From NCBI GenBank assembly GCA_002368735.1, contig DFEQ01000053.1, forward strand, positions 1 through 5,716: a stretch of 5,716 nucleotides of DNA. The letters run 5' to 3'. The translations under genes were made by a program, and so were the position numbers. Numbering within the stretch: position 1 is the first letter of the stretch; the number at the start of each line of letters is the position of its first letter. The stretch comes from Christensenella sp. UBA3798. GTDB lineage: Bacteria; Bacillota; Clostridia; Christensenellales; CAG-1252. The notes beneath the pieces were generated by a model. That model did no database searches. It had not been told where the DNA came from and saw only the letters and a program-made list of their open reading frames with translations. Positions 5,107 through 5,716 of the stretch are shown piece by piece.

Positions 5107-5716
5107 ATGGCTTGCGATCATAATTGCGACAGTTGCGCCGAGAAGTGCGCGGACGGGAATGGCGGTATCGAAAAGGAACGCTTGCACGAGCTTTCGCGCG
5201 TTAAGAAGGTCATCGGCGTCATCAGCGGTAAGGGCGGCGTCGGGAAGTCCCTCGTGACCTCCTTGATGGCTGTCGCTATGCAGCGCCGCGGCTATCGTGC
5301 GGCGATCCTCGACGCCGATATCACCGGTCCATCCATTCCCCGCGCCTTCGGTGTGAGCGGAGCGGCTTTCGGCGACGAGAGCGGGATCCTTCCCCTGGAG
5401 AGCGCTTTCGGCACGCAGATCATGAGTATCAATTTTCTCCTCGAAAATGAGACCGACCCCGTCGTGTGGCGCGGTCCCGTGCTCGCAGGTATGGTAAAGA
5501 ACTTTTGGTCGCAGGTGATATGGAAGGACGTGGACTATATGTTTGTAGATATGCCTCCCGGCACGGGCGACGTACCTCTCACCGTTATGCAGTCCCTTCC
5601 GCTCGACGGCGTCATCGTGGTGACTACTCCGCAGGACCTCGTGGAGATGATCGTCAAGAAGGCGGTGAAGATGACCGAGCTGCTGAAGGTGCCCGTCATC
5701 GGCTTTGTGGAGAATA
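5107..5716 (+). CDS. mrp: Mrp/Nbp35-family P-loop ATPase, iron-sulfur carrier (3' end missing)
   Basis: The first 203 codons of a cytoplasmic ATPase thought to hold and deliver iron-sulfur clusters to target proteins; the frame is open to the window edge, so the C-terminal part, including the usual CxxC that binds a bridging cluster, is not seen. The N-terminus carries C3, C7, C10 and C14 (C-x3-C-x2-C-x3-C), like the cluster-binding leader of Nbp35 and of many clostridial Mrp proteins. Then come the deviant Walker A SGKGGVGKS (40-48) with both lysines, switch I DADITGPSIP (69-78), the family motif WRGP (121-124), Walker B FVDMPPGTGD (146-155) and VVTTPQD (171-177). The start ATG 5107 has GAGGTG (5096-5101) five bases before it; the ATG at 5103 is in another frame. 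It has its own promoter, so the upstream transporter is probably functionally unrelated. Full length is expected to be about 270-290 aa. Confidence 0.92.
   Translation, partial: MACDHNCDSCAEKCADGNGGIEKERLHELSRVKKVIGVISGKGGVGKSLVTSLMAVAMQRRGYRAAILDADITGPSIPRAFGVSGAAFGDESGILPLESAFGTQIMSINFLLENETDPVVWRGPVLAGMVKNFWSQVIWKDVDYMFVDMPPGTGDVPLTVMQSLPLDGVIVVTTPQDLVEMIVKKAVKMTELLKVPVIGFVEN

Noticed and set aside
1..5716. CRISPR array, insertion sequence, toxin-antitoxin pair or phage gene
   Set aside because: No regularly spaced repeats, transposase or integrase motifs, or terminal inverted repeats were seen; all long coding stretches are explained by the six genes listed.

Overview
The window is an ordinary-looking stretch of bacterial chromosome: six protein genes in three transcription units, packed tightly with clear promoters and terminators. 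Gene content, Shine-Dalgarno sites close to AGGAGG, sigma-A-type promoters with extended -10 elements, a lipoprotein-type solute-binding protein and a Cys-tagged Mrp ATPase all point to a moderately GC-rich Gram-positive anaerobe of the Clostridia type. A gut Christensenellales-like lineage is a guess from style only. I found no mobile element, CRISPR array, toxin-antitoxin pair or defence gene.

Left edge (1-112): a strong bidirectional terminator at 16-45. It is preceded by 16 bases that could be the 3' end of a tRNA (ending in CCA) and followed by a hairpin with weak tRNA-like character on the minus strand.

Unit 1 (113-2424): a divergent drug or peptide export module. On the minus strand, a BcrA-type ABC ATPase (897-1826) is followed one base later by a six-helix ABC-2 type permease (113-895). 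On the plus strand is a 169-aa TetR-family regulator (1915-2424). The 88-bp gap between them holds two promoters whose -10 boxes lie on top of each other, and two overlapping palindromes placed to let TetR shut off both directions. The exported substrate cannot be read from the sequence.

Unit 2 (2484-5033): a complete polar amino acid uptake ABC transporter (PAAT family). It runs from its own promoter through a lipoprotein solute-binding protein (2567-3361), a strong intergenic hairpin, a HisM/GlnP-type permease (3463-4125) and a GlnQ/HisP-type ATPase (4136-4978) to a clean intrinsic terminator (5007-5033). The binding protein captures the amino acid outside the membrane, a permease homodimer forms the channel, and the ATPase dimer drives import.

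Unit 3 (5051-end): a strong promoter and the first 203 codons of an Mrp/Nbp35-family P-loop ATPase (iron-sulfur cluster carrier), which runs off the right edge.

I see no evidence of a previously undescribed system. The most informative non-coding feature is the divergent promoter-operator of unit 1. The remaining observations are modest: extra segments in the amino acid ATPase, five extra cysteines in the binding protein, and the tRNA-like traces at the left edge.
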